Assembly (NCBI GenBank): GCA_020683205.1
Contig: CP085689.1
Span: 1,054,001 to 1,118,000 of the forward strand
Source of the DNA: Lentisphaerae bacterium WC36
GTDB lineage: Bacteria > Verrucomicrobiota > Lentisphaeria > Victivallales > SZUA-371
DNA length: 64,000 nucleotides
Reading direction: 5' to 3'
Made by a program: the position numbers and the translations under genes
In this document: positions 45,125-54,675 of the stretch, piece by piece
How positions within the stretch are numbered: the stretch's first letter is position 1
How the letters are laid out: each line of letters starts with the position of its first letter
Notes under the pieces: generated by a model
The model's input: the letters and a program-made list of their open reading frames with translations, nothing else
Database searches by the model: none
What the model was told of the DNA's origin: nothing

Positions 45125-47701
45125 TTATTTGTAATTTCTTAAAAATTTCTTAATTGCTTCCCGAGCTATACTGTAATCTTTTGATTTGATTATTCCCTTT
45201 TTACATTTTAAAATAATTTTTTGTGAAAAAGTATCATTTTTAAATTCGCTATCTCTACTAATTTTTATTATATTATTTTCATACTGAAATTTTTTTGCTT
45301 TAAGATATGATTTTGGTGGATTCTTAATTACTAAAAGTTGTTTTACTGTTAGAGGTTGAGCATCGTTCACAGCAAGGTTATATATTCTTTTAGATTGTTT
45401 AAAGTAATTTAGTAATTCGTGATTCGTAAAAAATTTTATATTTTCTAGATCTTTTTGCGTTATTTTGAAGTTTAAAGATACTATTAAATTGTTATTCAAA
45501 TCTTCTAAATTAGAAATAATATTAAATTTGCTTAATTCTTCAAAGGGTACTATTTGCTGCAAAAGATTTTCGCAAAAAAGAAATTTTTTCTGAGGAGACA
45601 ATCTTTTTAACACGGAGCGTATTTTATAATCAGTGTTTCCAGAAAAAGTTAATATTATTTCACCATTATAATAATTACTCTTTTTTGTTTTAGTTAAGGT
45701 AATTTTTTGTTCTATAAAGTTTTCTATGCATTTGTTTGCCTCTATTTTCTTAAAATAAGAGTTTTTATCATCAAAAATTAAGGCATCGCGTCCAATGTCG
45801 CCAGTTGGCATTACCCCAAAAGGAGTTGACCCGTCAGTTGCATCACACCAAAAACCTTTTTCAAAACCTGACAATTTTGGGAAAAAGGCTATTGCATGGT
45901 TAAATTGCCAACTCGGGAAACTTTTATCAGTAAATTTCCCTCTATTAACCAACGCAAAATATCCTTTTATGCCAATTGCATTAGCCATTGTTATTAGAGC
46001 ATTTGCTTTGTCTTTACAATCTCCAAAGCGATTGGTTATTACACTTGAAACATTTTGAGGTTTCAATGCTTTTGAATTAACAGCTACCGTTTCATATCTT
46101 AAATCACAAAGAAAGTTATAGATTGCTTTAATTTTCTCTGTGTCTGTTTTTGCAGTTGCTGTCAGTTCTTCAATAAAACGTTTATCGTTAGGTGAAATCT
46201 TTCTTGTTGATTTTAGTAAGCGCCCCATCATTTCAACAAGTTTTGACCAATTCTTTAATGTACTGAATTGAATTTCAATATTTAATGGGGTAGTTGATAC
46301 AGTATATGGTGATATTTCAATTGGATAAACATCAGAAAACACTGCAGTAAAATTTTGATCATTGTTTTCTAAAATTTTAAAATTAACTTTTGTATTTTCA
46401 TTTTTGCTAACTCGAACATTAAAGTATTTATTTTGAGGTTTCAATATTTTGACAGTCATTTTTTGAACTGGAACAAAATCGTTAACTATAATATTTCCAA
46501 AACTTTCGTAAATTTGGTTATTTGGTGGAATATCTTTGGAATATTCAATTTGAACTAAACATCCCTTTTGGGGTGCAAAAAATTTTACAAATTTTACTCC
46601 GCGCGAATTAAAAGAATTTCCAGCCATATAGCTTCCGTCTGGATAAATTAATCTTAATTGCTTAACTTTTGAGTTATGCGGAATTTTTATATAAACAAAT
46701 TGTTGTGCACCAATATCACTAGTTATGAAATAAAGTGATTTTATAATTTGTCGCATAGATTTATCTTTGTTTACAATAAACTCTTCAGTCTTTGTAACTG
46801 CAAATGCATGGTAATCTTTTTCATATTTTGTTTTCGCCTCATGTGCCTGTTGCAATAACTTCCTCGTTTCGGCATTTGCATTTTTTATATCATGGAATCG
46901 TTTTAGTTTATTGAATTTGCTTTCATTAAAGTTGTTTTTTTGCTTAGAATTTGTAGATTGTTTATTAACTAAAGGTTCACTTAAAGTAATATTATTGTTA
47001 TCTTTTATTTCTCCATCTTTCATAACTGCAGCTTTTTCTAAAAGTAATAATTGCTGAGATGTATAAAAATTTTTCACATCTTTGACAGCTTTATAAAATG
47101 GCTCTATTAATTTTGCAGTATTACTTTTTTGAGTTGCATAAAAAGTCATTAACCTTGGTGGCGAATTTTCATTGGAATTGGTTGCTGATAGAATGGTTGT
47201 TTTAGGCAATTCTTTAAGGTTATTTAATAAAGATCCACCAGCTGTGGTGAATGAAAAAATAATTTTCTCCGCAGCAATTTGTTTTAAACAATCTCTTAAA
47301 TCAGTTCCTCTTAGCCGACCTTTTAACGTCGCTAAACTATATCCCTTACTATTTGTTGAAGCATATCCACTTAGAAAGATAATTAGTTTGTCGTCGTTTT
47401 TTAAACTTTTAGATTTTTCCTTAAGAAAATTAATTATGAGATCTTTTTCGGCAAGTCGTTGGTTTTTTACAAAATTGTCATCTTGTTTTTCATTGAAAAA
47501 GAATATTTGATTCTCAGAGATATTATTTTTTTGAATTAAACTTTTGAATATTTTTAGCATTGCCTCGACATTATCATGATAAATTGAATTAATGCCGCAT
47601 TTTGCATTTATGAATACAAAATTAACTTCCTTACCTATTGAAAAGTTGGTAAAGATAGAAACTACTACTACGAATAATATAAACTTCCTAAAGTACTTCA
47701 T
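45125..47701 (-). CDS. Exported DUF3857/transglutaminase with dead caspase-like domain
   Basis: An 858-residue exported protein; the ATG at 47701 has GGAG 6 bases upstream and starts a signal peptide (FILFVVVVSIFTNFSIG). Residues about 25-215 look like a caspase/C13 peptidase fold. The strand DKLIIFLSGYAS (104-115) has Tyr where the catalytic His of SGHG is expected, and FSFTTAGGS (149-157) has Thr where the Cys of DxCxSG is expected. This domain is probably catalytically dead. A linker, a DUF3857-like beta domain (about 310-500) and a transglutaminase-like domain follow, with C562 (RFGDCKDKAN), H602 (FNHAIAFF) and D620 (WCDATDG) as an intact triad. Such transglutaminase-like proteins are proteases or cross-linkers of unknown substrate. 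It is monocistronic upstream of the moxR operon. Confidence 0.8.
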   Translation of the reverse strand: MKYFRKFILFVVVVSIFTNFSIGKEVNFVFINAKCGINSIYHDNVEAMLKIFKSLIQKNNISENQIFFFNEKQDDNFVKNQRLAEKDLIINFLKEKSKSLKNDDKLIIFLSGYASTNSKGYSLATLKGRLRGTDLRDCLKQIAAEKIIFSFTTAGGSLLNNLKELPKTTILSATNSNENSPPRLMTFYATQKSNTAKLIEPFYKAVKDVKNFYTSQQLLLLEKAAVMKDGEIKDNNNITLSEPLVNKQSTNSKQKNNFNESKFNKLKRFHDIKNANAETRKLLQQAHEAKTKYEKDYHAFAVTKTEEFIVNKDKSMRQIIKSLYFITSDIGAQQFVYIKIPHNSKVKQLRLIYPDGSYMAGNSFNSRGVKFVKFFAPQKGCLVQIEYSKDIPPNNQIYESFGNIIVNDFVPVQKMTVKILKPQNKYFNVRVSKNENTKVNFKILENNDQNFTAVFSDVYPIEISPYTVSTTPLNIEIQFSTLKNWSKLVEMMGRLLKSTRKISPNDKRFIEELTATAKTDTEKIKAIYNFLCDLRYETVAVNSKALKPQNVSSVITNRFGDCKDKANALITMANAIGIKGYFALVNRGKFTDKSFPSWQFNHAIAFFPKLSGFEKGFWCDATDGSTPFGVMPTGDIGRDALIFDDKNSYFKKIEANKCIENFIEQKITLTKTKKSNYYNGEIILTFSGNTDYKIRSVLKRLSPQKKFLFCENLLQQIVPFEELSKFNIISNLEDLNNNLIVSLNFKITQKDLENIKFFTNHELLNYFKQSKRIYNLAVNDAQPLTVKQLLVIKNPPKSYLKAKKFQYENNIIKISRDSEFKNDTFSQKIILKCKKGIIKSKDYSIAREAIKKFLRNYK

Positions 47702-48118
47702 AATTGTCTCCAAAAGCGTAAAAGTCAATTGTCATTTAAATATTTACAAAAATAATTTTAATTTTTTGTAAATTAATATGAAAACTAGAACAAAAATCAA
47801 AAACTAATAGCAATAATTTAAACTCTAATACACGTCTTTTTTATTAAGTTCTTTTGAATTTTTTTTATACTTTACTTCTCAACGCTATAATAGATTAGCA
47901 CTGAAAAAAGATGATTGCAAACAAATTTTATTTAATTAGGTGTTAAAATTATGAGTATTAATTGAGTTAAGTTCTAAAATTGATGGTAAAACAACTATTA
48001 TGCTAAAAAAATTTACTGATTTACCTAATTGTAATTTTTTTAGGAAGCGCTATATTATTCTGAAATATCGCTTTTTTAAACATGGACTTTTGCGAAACCT
48101 AGGAGTATTTTTTCTAAT
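47702..48118. other. Divergent region with leader and attenuator-like hairpin
   Basis: About 415 bases. It has a TATAAT box at 47886-47891 (no good -35), a possible 40-codon frame from 48000 ending in an ATGA overlap at 48119, and a hairpin followed by T residues at 48045-48076 that lies inside that frame. No other gene was seen. Confidence 0.5.
48045..48076 (+). terminator. Attenuator-like hairpin before the polysaccharide genes
   Basis: AAGCG-TATATT (48045-48056, one bulged C) pairs with AATAT-CGCTT (48064-48073), followed by T residues. It lies 45 bases before the GT2 start and after the TATAAT box at 47886, so it could act as an attenuator or terminate a short transcript. Confidence 0.5.
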
Positions 48119-48970
48119 ATGAGTATGCCAATTGTAAATATCGTGATTCCAACATACAATGCTGGAGTACAATGGAAACTCGTTCTTGAAGGTTTGGCAA
48201 AACAATCATATCCAATCGAAAAAAAAATATTAATTGATACGTCCTCAGGTGATAATACTATTGCTTTAGCTGAGGAATATGGATTTGAAATAACTAAAAT
48301 TTCTAAACAAGAATTTAATCATGGTTTAACACGTAATCTGGGGTTAAATTTAACAACAAAGCAATGTGATTTAGTATTATTTATGACTCAAGACGCGATA
48401 TTAAATGATCATGATGCTATAAAAAAAATAGTCAAAGCCATAGATTCTAATAACAATATTGCTATGGCTTATGGAAGACAGATTCCTCGCGAAAATGCAA
48501 CGAAAATTGAAAAATTTGTGCGTTCATATAATTACCCTGCAAATTCAAAATTGAAAACTTTTAGTGATTCTGAGACTTTGGGGATTAAAACAGCTTTTTG
48601 TTCTAACAGTTTTGCATTATATTGCAAAGATAAGTTTTTAGAAATGGGTGGATTTAGAGGTACAAATTTTGGCGAAGATATGTTACTAGCGGCTGATTTT
48701 TTAATGAAAGGATGGGGCGTTTATTATTGTGCTGAAGCTGAAGTTGTGCATTCGCATAATAATAGTTTAAGCGAGGAATTTAAACGAAATCTTCATATTG
48801 GAAAAATGCATAAAGAAAATAGTTGGCTAATAAATAAATTCGGCAAACCTCAATCTGAAGGGAAAAAATTATTAGCAAAAGCATTTAATGAACTTAGCTG
48901 GTGGGAGTTCTATAAATTTTTAATATATTGTACAGTCCGCTACTGTGGCTACAAGTTAGGGAACAAATGA
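48119..48970 (+). CDS. GT2 family rhamnosyltransferase-like glycosyltransferase
   Basis: A 283-residue GT-A glycosyltransferase. The fold starts VNIVIPTYNAG; the nucleotide-binding strand ends IDTSSGDNT; HGLTRNLGL matches the rhamnosyltransferase-type HGxxRN motif. FMTQDAI occupies the DXD position, as in RfbF/RgpB-type rhamnosyltransferases. FGEDMLLAADFLMKGWGVYY is the acceptor/base region. It probably adds rhamnose or another deoxy sugar to a growing surface glycan at the inner membrane. AGGAG lies 13 bases before the ATG. The next gene overlaps by 4 bases. Confidence 0.85.
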   Translation: MSMPIVNIVIPTYNAGVQWKLVLEGLAKQSYPIEKKILIDTSSGDNTIALAEEYGFEITKISKQEFNHGLTRNLGLNLTTKQCDLVLFMTQDAILNDHDAIKKIVKAIDSNNNIAMAYGRQIPRENATKIEKFVRSYNYPANSKLKTFSDSETLGIKTAFCSNSFALYCKDKFLEMGGFRGTNFGEDMLLAADFLMKGWGVYYCAEAEVVHSHNNSLSEEFKRNLHIGKMHKENSWLINKFGKPQSEGKKLLAKAFNELSWWEFYKFLIYCTVRYCGYKLGNK

Positions 48971-50616
48971 AAAAAGAAAGAAAAATATTATGGTCACTTT
49001 TTGGTGCTTTTTTTCTATTATCAATAGTATTAAGTATTATCGACGTTATACCAGCTAGAGACGTTGCATTTCGTTATGCTCCAATGGCTGAAGCTTTTGC
49101 GCGTGGGGATTGGGATTTTGCTTTTCATCCACGCGTTCCAATGGCGTTGCCATTGATGGCGGGAATTGTCTGTTTTGTTTTTAAATGCAGTGGGTTTATG
49201 GCCTGCAAAATAATTAGTAGTTTATTTTATAGTTTAACAGTTTTTCCGATTTATGGAATCAGTATTAAAGTTTTTAAGAAAAATTACAACATCGCATTAA
49301 CTTCTGTAATTTCAACTGGATTTTGCTCTCATTTAATTCGCTTGGGATATAGCGGGTTGCGTGACTCCTTAAAGGAATTTGCCATAATTTTAGCAGTTTA
49401 TGGAATCGTCAAAATCTATCAAAATCGTGAAAAGCTTAGTGGATATATTTATGGTGCAGTAGGAATGGCATTATTAGTGACATGCCGAGTTGATGCAGTT
49501 TTATTTGCTATTATTATCGGTTTAACCATGATGATATTTGATATTTTTGCTTCAAAACTACGTTTTCCATGGCGAACTATAATTGCAGCAGTAACGTGTT
49601 TAGCAATTATTAGTCCTAACTTAATTTATAACTATCGAACAATAGGCTATCCTGTTTCCGAAGCTCGTCTTGCAGTTATTATGGATAAAGTTGTTCCTCA
49701 GATTTGTAATAAAAATGCGAAGTTAAGTTTACATCAAGCTACCAATGGAAAAAATGAAGAGAAAAAAGTTAACTCATCAATATCAGGAGTTCAAAAAAAA
49801 GTTTTATCTCAGCCTTTACATGATATCAAATCTGGAGGCGAAAATGATTTTGGAGAATATTTAAAAAATATTTTTACAGGTTGTTATCCATATTATCTAT
49901 TTTTAGCTTTAATAGTTATTGTCTATCGTATAAAAAGAAAACTGTGGACCAAAGAAGAAACTATTTTGTTGAGTGGTTGTGTGATTCATACTTTTGGAAT
50001 TTTGGCGCAAATAAAAATTTTTCATAACCAATATTATGTTTCGCCAAGATATTTGCTGCCTGCTATGCCTTTGTATTTTGGATGGGTTGCGATTGGAGCT
50101 CTTTTTGTAATTAATTTTTTGCGTCAAATAGTTAATATTAAGCTAATTAAGTTCATTATTATAATAGGAATGTTTGGCTTGATTGCTGATGGAGCTGGAC
50201 CACTTATCAAAAGTTATACTTCAAGTAAAAAATCGATGCGACGACAACATTCTCTTTTTGTGGCAAAAGTGATTACTGATGATTTTAAGCAACGTAATAT
50301 CAGTAAATTTTATAAACCTAATTTAAATATATTCTCATATATAACTAATTATCAACCATTTATTTACAGTAATGATTTAAATACAATAAGTTACTTATCT
50401 AAAGGCAATTGCGTAGGGTTAAAAAATATCTCTAATGCAGATTATATTGTTTATAGTTATCGAAAAAAATTAAAAGAACAAAATCATCCACAAATTGAAG
50501 AAGATCAATTTAATGAATATGTTTTACTGAAAAAATTCTGCACTTATTCTCGCGGCAAAAAATATAGCTATGTGAGTAAAGTTTATTTTAATAATTGGAG
50601 AAGTATTAATGAATAG
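48967..50616 (+). CDS. Multi-membrane GT-C glycosyltransferase, GT39/ArnT-like
   Basis: A 549-residue membrane protein. The ATG at 48967 overlaps the GT2 stop; a 13-residue longer frame is rejected. About ten membrane segments are visible (LFGAFFLLSIVLSIIDVI, ACKIISSLFYSLTVFPIYGI, VDAVLFAIIIGLTMMIFDIF and others). The first periplasmic loop carries RDVAFRYAPMAEAFARGDWD, like the acidic catalytic loop of GT39/GT83 enzymes that move sugars from polyprenyl phosphate. A soluble tail follows. Substrate is unknown; it may decorate the glycan or lipid A-like acceptors outside the membrane. Confidence 0.82.
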   Translation: MKKERKILWSLFGAFFLLSIVLSIIDVIPARDVAFRYAPMAEAFARGDWDFAFHPRVPMALPLMAGIVCFVFKCSGFMACKIISSLFYSLTVFPIYGISIKVFKKNYNIALTSVISTGFCSHLIRLGYSGLRDSLKEFAIILAVYGIVKIYQNREKLSGYIYGAVGMALLVTCRVDAVLFAIIIGLTMMIFDIFASKLRFPWRTIIAAVTCLAIISPNLIYNYRTIGYPVSEARLAVIMDKVVPQICNKNAKLSLHQATNGKNEEKKVNSSISGVQKKVLSQPLHDIKSGGENDFGEYLKNIFTGCYPYYLFLALIVIVYRIKRKLWTKEETILLSGCVIHTFGILAQIKIFHNQYYVSPRYLLPAMPLYFGWVAIGALFVINFLRQIVNIKLIKFIIIIGMFGLIADGAGPLIKSYTSSKKSMRRQHSLFVAKVITDDFKQRNISKFYKPNLNIFSYITNYQPFIYSNDLNTISYLSKGNCVGLKNISNADYIVYSYRKKLKEQNHPQIEEDQFNEYVLLKKFCTYSRGKKYSYVSKVYFNNWRSINE

Positions 50617-51985
50617 CACACGATTGAGGGTTTTATGCTTAGCTATTAGCGATTTTATTACCTTTTATGGACTTTTAATTTTAGTTGCGTGGATTTACAA
50701 AAAAATTGACGGGGTTTACGAGATGAGCTTGTACTACAACCTTTGGAAAGTTTCACTAATTTTTATTGTTTGCAATAGTTTTATAAAATTATACCACGGC
50801 AATGTATTTTATCCTGGCGTTTCACTTAATGTAGTTGAAGAGATGCGTAGAATATTTTTTTCTGTTATTTTAACAATGTTAATACTAGGCTCATATTTAA
50901 TTTTAGTAAAACACATCGATATTTACTCTCGATTTGTCATCACTGCAAGTACTATGCTAATAATTTTCTTTACTCCTATAACTAGATGGTTTGTGCGTTC
51001 TATTCTGAAAAAACTTGCTCTTTTTGAAACAAGGTGCATTATTATTTCATCTCGTGATTGTGATGTTAAAAATGTCATTGATGAGATTAAAAAAGATCGC
51101 CAAATGGGACTAAATGTAGTAAAAGTTAAAAAAGCTTTATTATCGAAAAGATTTTTGCATTCGCTAAGAAAATATCGGCATAAATATAATATTTCCTACG
51201 CTATTTTAATAATCAATTCTGAAGAGTTAAACAATTACATTTATGATTTATCGCAAATTTTTGAACATATTATGATTATTTCGCCAAATCAAATTGGGTT
51301 TAGTAGTAGTATGTATAGATATGATTTAAATGGCATTAGTGGCAGTGAGCTTAAAAATCAATTACTTCTAAAAGGTCCGCGTATTTTAAAAAGTATTACT
51401 GACTATTCATTTGCTCTTATTACTACAATAATTCTTTTGCCTTTTCTGTTAATGATTACAATCCTTGTAAAAATTACATCTCCTGGACCAGTTTTTTATA
51501 AGGCAAAACGTTTAGGAATCAAAGGCAAAGAGATAAAAGTTTTAAAGTTCAGAACCATGCATCAAGACGCTGATGAACGTTTACAATCACTGTTGGACAA
51601 TGATAAAGAATTAGCTAAAGAATGGAAAGCAAACTTTAAACTAGAAAATGATCCTCGAATCACGCCTTTAGGGAACCTATTAAGGATAACAAGTTTAGAT
51701 GAATTACCTCAATTCTTTAATGTTTTAAAAGGAGATATGAGCGTGATAGGGCCACGTCCAATAGTTAAAAAGGAGCTAGAATATTATGGAAACTGTTTTG
51801 ATTTAATAAAACAAGTAAAACCTGGAATTACAGGATTTTGGCAGGTGTCAGGCCGTAGTAATACTACCTATTCGCAACGAATCCGTTATGATATGTACTA
51901 TATTACAAATTGGAATTTATGGTTAGATTATTTTATATTTTTGAAGACAATAAAGGAAGTTATTTTTTGTAAAGGAGCAAAATAA
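50609..51985 (+). CDS. Polyprenyl-phosphate sugar phosphotransferase, WbaP-like
   Basis: A 458-residue initiating transferase that attaches the first sugar 1-phosphate to undecaprenyl phosphate. Four N-terminal membrane segments (for example FITFYGLLILVAWIYKKI and ILTMLILGSYLILV) precede a Rossmann-like middle region. A further membrane helix (FALITTIILLPFLLMITILV) leads into the catalytic PglC-type domain: TSPGPVFYKAKRLG, KVLKFRTMH, DPRITPLGNLLR, SLDELPQFFNVLKGDMSVIG (with catalytic DE), PRPIVKKELEYY and VKPGITGFWQVSGR. Start overlaps the GT39-like gene by 8 bases with GGAG upstream. The sugar (galactose or glucose most often) is not determined. Confidence 0.93.
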   Translation: MNSTRLRVLCLAISDFITFYGLLILVAWIYKKIDGVYEMSLYYNLWKVSLIFIVCNSFIKLYHGNVFYPGVSLNVVEEMRRIFFSVILTMLILGSYLILVKHIDIYSRFVITASTMLIIFFTPITRWFVRSILKKLALFETRCIIISSRDCDVKNVIDEIKKDRQMGLNVVKVKKALLSKRFLHSLRKYRHKYNISYAILIINSEELNNYIYDLSQIFEHIMIISPNQIGFSSSMYRYDLNGISGSELKNQLLLKGPRILKSITDYSFALITTIILLPFLLMITILVKITSPGPVFYKAKRLGIKGKEIKVLKFRTMHQDADERLQSLLDNDKELAKEWKANFKLENDPRITPLGNLLRITSLDELPQFFNVLKGDMSVIGPRPIVKKELEYYGNCFDLIKQVKPGITGFWQVSGRSNTTYSQRIRYDMYYITNWNLWLDYFIFLKTIKEVIFCKGAK

Positions 51986-52062
51986 ATTATATTTTAAGTT
52001 TTCCTCTTGAAAAAATAACTAAAATATGTTATATATAAGTAATGTTTTTAAGTATTATCTTT

Positions 52063-52130
52063 GATGTTATAAAATTTTTTTAAAATACTATTTTTGATGT
52101 TATAGTTAATGATGTTATAAAATTTTTAAA
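52063..52130. repeat. Three GATGTTATA direct repeats
   Basis: GATGTTATA occurs at 52063, 52096 and 52111. The first and third copies extend to GATGTTATAAAATTTTT. They lie in the 224-base gap before the RgpF-like gene. Confidence 0.6.
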
Positions 52131-52209
52131 GCTGTTGTGAGATAGTGAAATCTATCTTTTTAAGGAGTGCTGTACTTCATATTGATCTTATTTAAATAGT
52201 GGATAAAAA

Positions 52210-53148
52210 ATGACTTTAACGCAAATGAAAAACTATAAAGCACTTGTTCATGTTCATGTATTTTACAAGGAAATGTTCGAAGAGATAAGGGATGCATTGC
52301 AAAATATTACAGTTGAATATGATTTATTTGTGACAATGATTGAAGAAGATGTTGAATTTAGAAAACAAATTTTAGCATTCAAAAAAAATTCAGTCATAAA
52401 AATTGTTGAAAATCGCGGTTTTGACATTGGTCCATTTTTAAGTATTATTAATAAAATAGATTTGGATAATTATGATTTTATTATAAAACTACATACGAAA
52501 GGAAATGTTGCAAAAAATCACCCATTAGTACACCATGTTAATATGAGTGGAAATGCATGGAGAAAATTTTTGTTGTCTTTTCTTGCATCTAAGGAAGTAT
52601 TTGATAAACAATTAGCACTATTTGAAAGCAATGGAAAAATAGGTATGACTGCCGATGATAAAGTTACTACATGTCTTGATCGTGATTATAATGCAAAAAA
52701 AATATTGAATGAATTTTTGAGAAAAAACCAAATAAAGCAGTGCAAATATAAATTTGTTGCGGGGTCAATGTTTATGGCAAGAGCACAATTATTTAAGCAG
52801 TTACAACAATGCGACCTCAAAATTGAAGACTTTGCATTTGTTGATGTTAATCGTGCAGGAGAATTAGCTCATGCTATAGAGCGATATTTAGGTCAATTAG
52901 TATATTCTCAAGGTTTTGTAATAAAACCATATCAGAATATTTTACAGATTTTATTTATTGATTTAATAAAGTTTAAAAATAGAGTATGGAATAAATTATT
53001 TAGGATAATCAAAAATAAAAGTTTTAGAGAAATAAAGCAAGTAAGTGGACCCATAAAAATAAAGTATTATTTTTTCCCTATGAGAGAAAAATATGATGTT
53101 CAAAATGCTTGTGAATTATTACAAGATCAACATCCTTCTTTAAAATAA
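52210..53148 (+). CDS. Rhamnan synthesis F (RgpF)-like protein
   Basis: A 312-residue protein of the RgpF family, which acts in assembly of rhamnose-containing polysaccharides and is likely a glycosyltransferase. Landmarks are KALVHVHVFYKEMFEEI, VENRGFDIGPFL (the family's NRGxDxGP motif), IIKLHTKGN and KFVAGSMFMAR. Later residues FAFVDVNRAGELAHAIERYL are also family-like. GTGGA lies before the ATG. The rhamnosyltransferase-like GT2 and the WbaP-like initiator upstream fit one polysaccharide pathway. The gene is preceded by a 224-base gap with direct repeats and may have its own promoter. Confidence 0.85.
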   Translation: MTLTQMKNYKALVHVHVFYKEMFEEIRDALQNITVEYDLFVTMIEEDVEFRKQILAFKKNSVIKIVENRGFDIGPFLSIINKIDLDNYDFIIKLHTKGNVAKNHPLVHHVNMSGNAWRKFLLSFLASKEVFDKQLALFESNGKIGMTADDKVTTCLDRDYNAKKILNEFLRKNQIKQCKYKFVAGSMFMARAQLFKQLQQCDLKIEDFAFVDVNRAGELAHAIERYLGQLVYSQGFVIKPYQNILQILFIDLIKFKNRVWNKLFRIIKNKSFREIKQVSGPIKIKYYFFPMREKYDVQNACELLQDQHPSLK

Positions 53149-53666
53149 CGAACTACATCAGGTAATCAAGATAATATAGAGTGAATTATAAAAAGCTTCA
53201 AGCCAATCTGAGAAAAGAAATTTAAATAATCAGAAACCAATGGATATTTATTTCAAGAGGTTTTAAAAATAAAATTTAAGATGGTATAATTTAAGGAATA
53301 GTAAATTTTGTTTGTGCTTTTATTGCGTAATTTCCTAAAAATGAGCATCAATTTTATGTGGTAAAAAATAGCTAATTAAGTAAACTGTAGTAATATAATG
53401 TATAAAAAGTTTGAAACTATAAAATATATATTGTTTTTTGCTTAAATAGTACGGGAATTTGGCAAAAAATTTTACTGACTAATTAACTCCGGGCTTAATA
53501 GAATTTCTACAGTGTTCTAATTTTTTTTTGACTTTTATTTTCTATGTGACAGAATTATGTTTTTAAAGTATCATTAAGACATACTAATTTTTTAAATTTA
53601 TAATTATAAATTTTCTTGATTAATTAAATTAGTCCGCTACTTTAATGACGTAAGTGAAAATAACTA
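53149..53666. other. Intergenic region before the kinase gene
   Basis: 518 AT-rich bases. A candidate -35 TTGACT (53528-53533) has only a weak -10 17 bases on. ATGACGTAAG appears about 20 bases before the kinase start, like the repeats at 12451. No gene, terminator or RNA was recognised. Confidence 0.45.
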
Positions 53667-54671
53667 ATGAGTAAAAAGTTGATGAATAACTATTTTAGAG
53701 AAATTATTCTTAATTCTACTGGTGCAACTGATCTTTTTGAAATTGGAATTATTCAGGAATTGTGGAGCGGATATGGTCAGATTATTCGCTATGGTTTAGT
53801 TGGTGGTGAATTTGAATCTGTGGTTGTAAAACATGTAAAATTTCCAAGCCAACTTGATCATCCAAGAGGTTGGAATAGCGATATATCTCATGAACGCAAA
53901 GTGAAGTCATATAATGTTGAATGCGCCTTCTATGAGCAGTGGAGTTCTAGATGCCATGAAAAGTGTCGAATCCCAAAATGTTTTGCACTAGAAAAACAAG
54001 ACGATGAATTTTTGATGGTCTTAGAAGACTTAAATTCTTCGGGGTTTGCTGAAAGATGTTTTTCGGTTGGTCAATCTGAAATTGAGGCGTGTTTAAGCTG
54101 GTTAGCAAACTTTCATGCTACATTTTTGGGTGAAAAACCAAATGACTTATGGGAGATAGGAACCTATTGGCATCTTGATACTCGCCCAGAAGAGCTTGAA
54201 GATTTGAGCGATATGCGTTTGAAAAGAGCAGCATCGAAAATTGATGAAATTTTAAATAATTCACCATTTCAAACTTTTTTGCATGGCGATGCAAAATTAG
54301 CAAATTTTTGTTTTTCTTCATGTGGTAGCGAGGTTGCAGCAGTTGATTTTCAATATATTGGCGGAGGCTGTGGCATGAAAGATGTTGCTTATTTCATAGG
54401 AAGTTGTTTAAACGAAAACGACTCTGAACGTCATGAAAAATGGTTGCTTGATTACTATTTTAATTGTTTAAAGGCAGCTATTAAAAGGCATAATTGTGAT
54501 GTCGACTTTGTTAAGCTTGAAGAAAATTGGCGAAGTTTATTCCCAGTCGCATGGACAGATTTTCACCGTTTTTTAAAAGGTTGGAGTCCTGGACACTGGA
54601 AAATTAATACCTATAGTGAACGTTTATCACAAGAAATTTTAGAAAAAATTGAAACTGGAAAATTGGGCTAA
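53667..54671 (+). CDS. Aminoglycoside/choline/ecdysteroid-kinase-like phosphotransferase
   Basis: A 334-residue small-molecule kinase of the APH/EcKinase superfamily. The catalytic loop is FLHGDAKLANFCF (HGDxxxxN), and the metal-binding segment AVDFQYIGGG supplies the DFQ motif of ecdysteroid-kinase-like proteins. The N-lobe Lys is probably in VVVKHVKFP. The substrate could be a sugar, choline or another alcohol; nothing specific is visible. The gene overlaps or abuts an inositol-monophosphatase-family gene, so the pair may phosphorylate and dephosphorylate related metabolites. The start is uncertain: ATG 53667 or 53682, neither with a strong ribosome site. Confidence 0.8.
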   Translation: MSKKLMNNYFREIILNSTGATDLFEIGIIQELWSGYGQIIRYGLVGGEFESVVVKHVKFPSQLDHPRGWNSDISHERKVKSYNVECAFYEQWSSRCHEKCRIPKCFALEKQDDEFLMVLEDLNSSGFAERCFSVGQSEIEACLSWLANFHATFLGEKPNDLWEIGTYWHLDTRPEELEDLSDMRLKRAASKIDEILNNSPFQTFLHGDAKLANFCFSSCGSEVAAVDFQYIGGGCGMKDVAYFIGSCLNENDSERHEKWLLDYYFNCLKAAIKRHNCDVDFVKLEENWRSLFPVAWTDFHRFLKGWSPGHWKINTYSERLSQEILEKIETGKLG

Positions 54672-54675
54672 AAAA

